From positions 1-7,086 of the forward strand of contig JAHEEQ010000032.1 of assembly GCA_024640585.1 (NCBI GenBank): a stretch of DNA of 7,086 nucleotides, written 5' to 3'. The stretch is from Micrococcales bacterium. GTDB lineage: Bacteria > Actinomycetota > Actinomycetes > S36-B12 > UBA5976. This document shows, piece after piece, positions 7,050 through 7,086 of the stretch (position 1 is the first letter of the stretch; every line of letters begins with the position of its first letter). The notes under the pieces were generated by a model that worked only from the letters and a program-made list of their open reading frames with translations, had not been told where the DNA came from and made no database searches. A program made the translations under genes and the position numbers.

Positions 7050-7086
7050 AAATTTATTGGGCAGTCATACTGACTGCAGCCACAAT
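7046..7086 (+). CDS. cydC: Start of the next gene, probably cydC (3' end missing)
   Basis: An ATG at 7046 overlaps the cydD stop as ATGA and stays open to the window edge. It encodes MKIYWAVILTAAT and then runs out. The hydrophobic start fits the first membrane segment of CydC, the usual partner encoded next to CydD, and the four-base overlap copies the arrangement of the exporter pair on the other strand. With 13 complete codons the identity rests mainly on position. No strong ribosome binding site is visible, so coupling to cydD translation is likely. Confidence 0.65.
   Translation, partial: MKIYWAVILTAAT

Overview
The window looks like a chromosomal segment from a low-GC actinobacterium, possibly a small-genome freshwater type. 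This is inferred from three things: the glycine-rich N-terminus on one ABC exporter half, a CydD that begins MRPFDLRLAKEL as actinobacterial CydD proteins do, and a modest GC content judged by eye. The genus cannot be fixed from the sequence alone. The DNA is densely coding and holds two divergent operons. I see no RNA gene, mobile element, CRISPR array or terminator.

Left half, minus strand (2863 down to 1): two consecutive half-transporter genes of a heterodimeric ABC exporter of the TM287/288, BmrCD and LmrCD type. The first (complement 1145-2863) is complete. Its nucleotide-binding domain has an Asp in place of the catalytic Glu and a Gln in place of the H-loop His, so it is the degenerate-site half. 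The second (complement 1-1148) overlaps it by four bases (ATGA). It runs off the left edge after its membrane domain, so its ATPase domain is not visible.

Middle (2864-2987): a 124-bp divergent control region. It holds a 14-bp near-perfect direct repeat with a 21-bp period, a possible -10 box placed for leaderless transcription of the exporter, and a strong Shine-Dalgarno sequence for cydA.

Right half, plus strand (2988-7086): a cydA-cydB-cydD-cydC operon. CydA and CydB form the cytochrome bd quinol oxidase, which reduces O2 to water with quinol electrons and has high oxygen affinity in most members. All the expected haem and quinol residues are present, and the Q-loop is of the short type. 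CydD is one half of the CydDC ABC transporter needed for cytochrome bd assembly. Its ATPase domain is unusually compact. Only the first 13 complete codons of the likely cydC are in the window, joined to cydD by another ATGA overlap.

The layout is coherent: oxidase subunits first, then the assembly transporter, with a separate multidrug-type exporter transcribed the other way from a shared control region. I found no clearly undescribed system. The points most worth a second look are the 21-bp-period repeat in the divergent region and the pared-down CydD ATPase domain.
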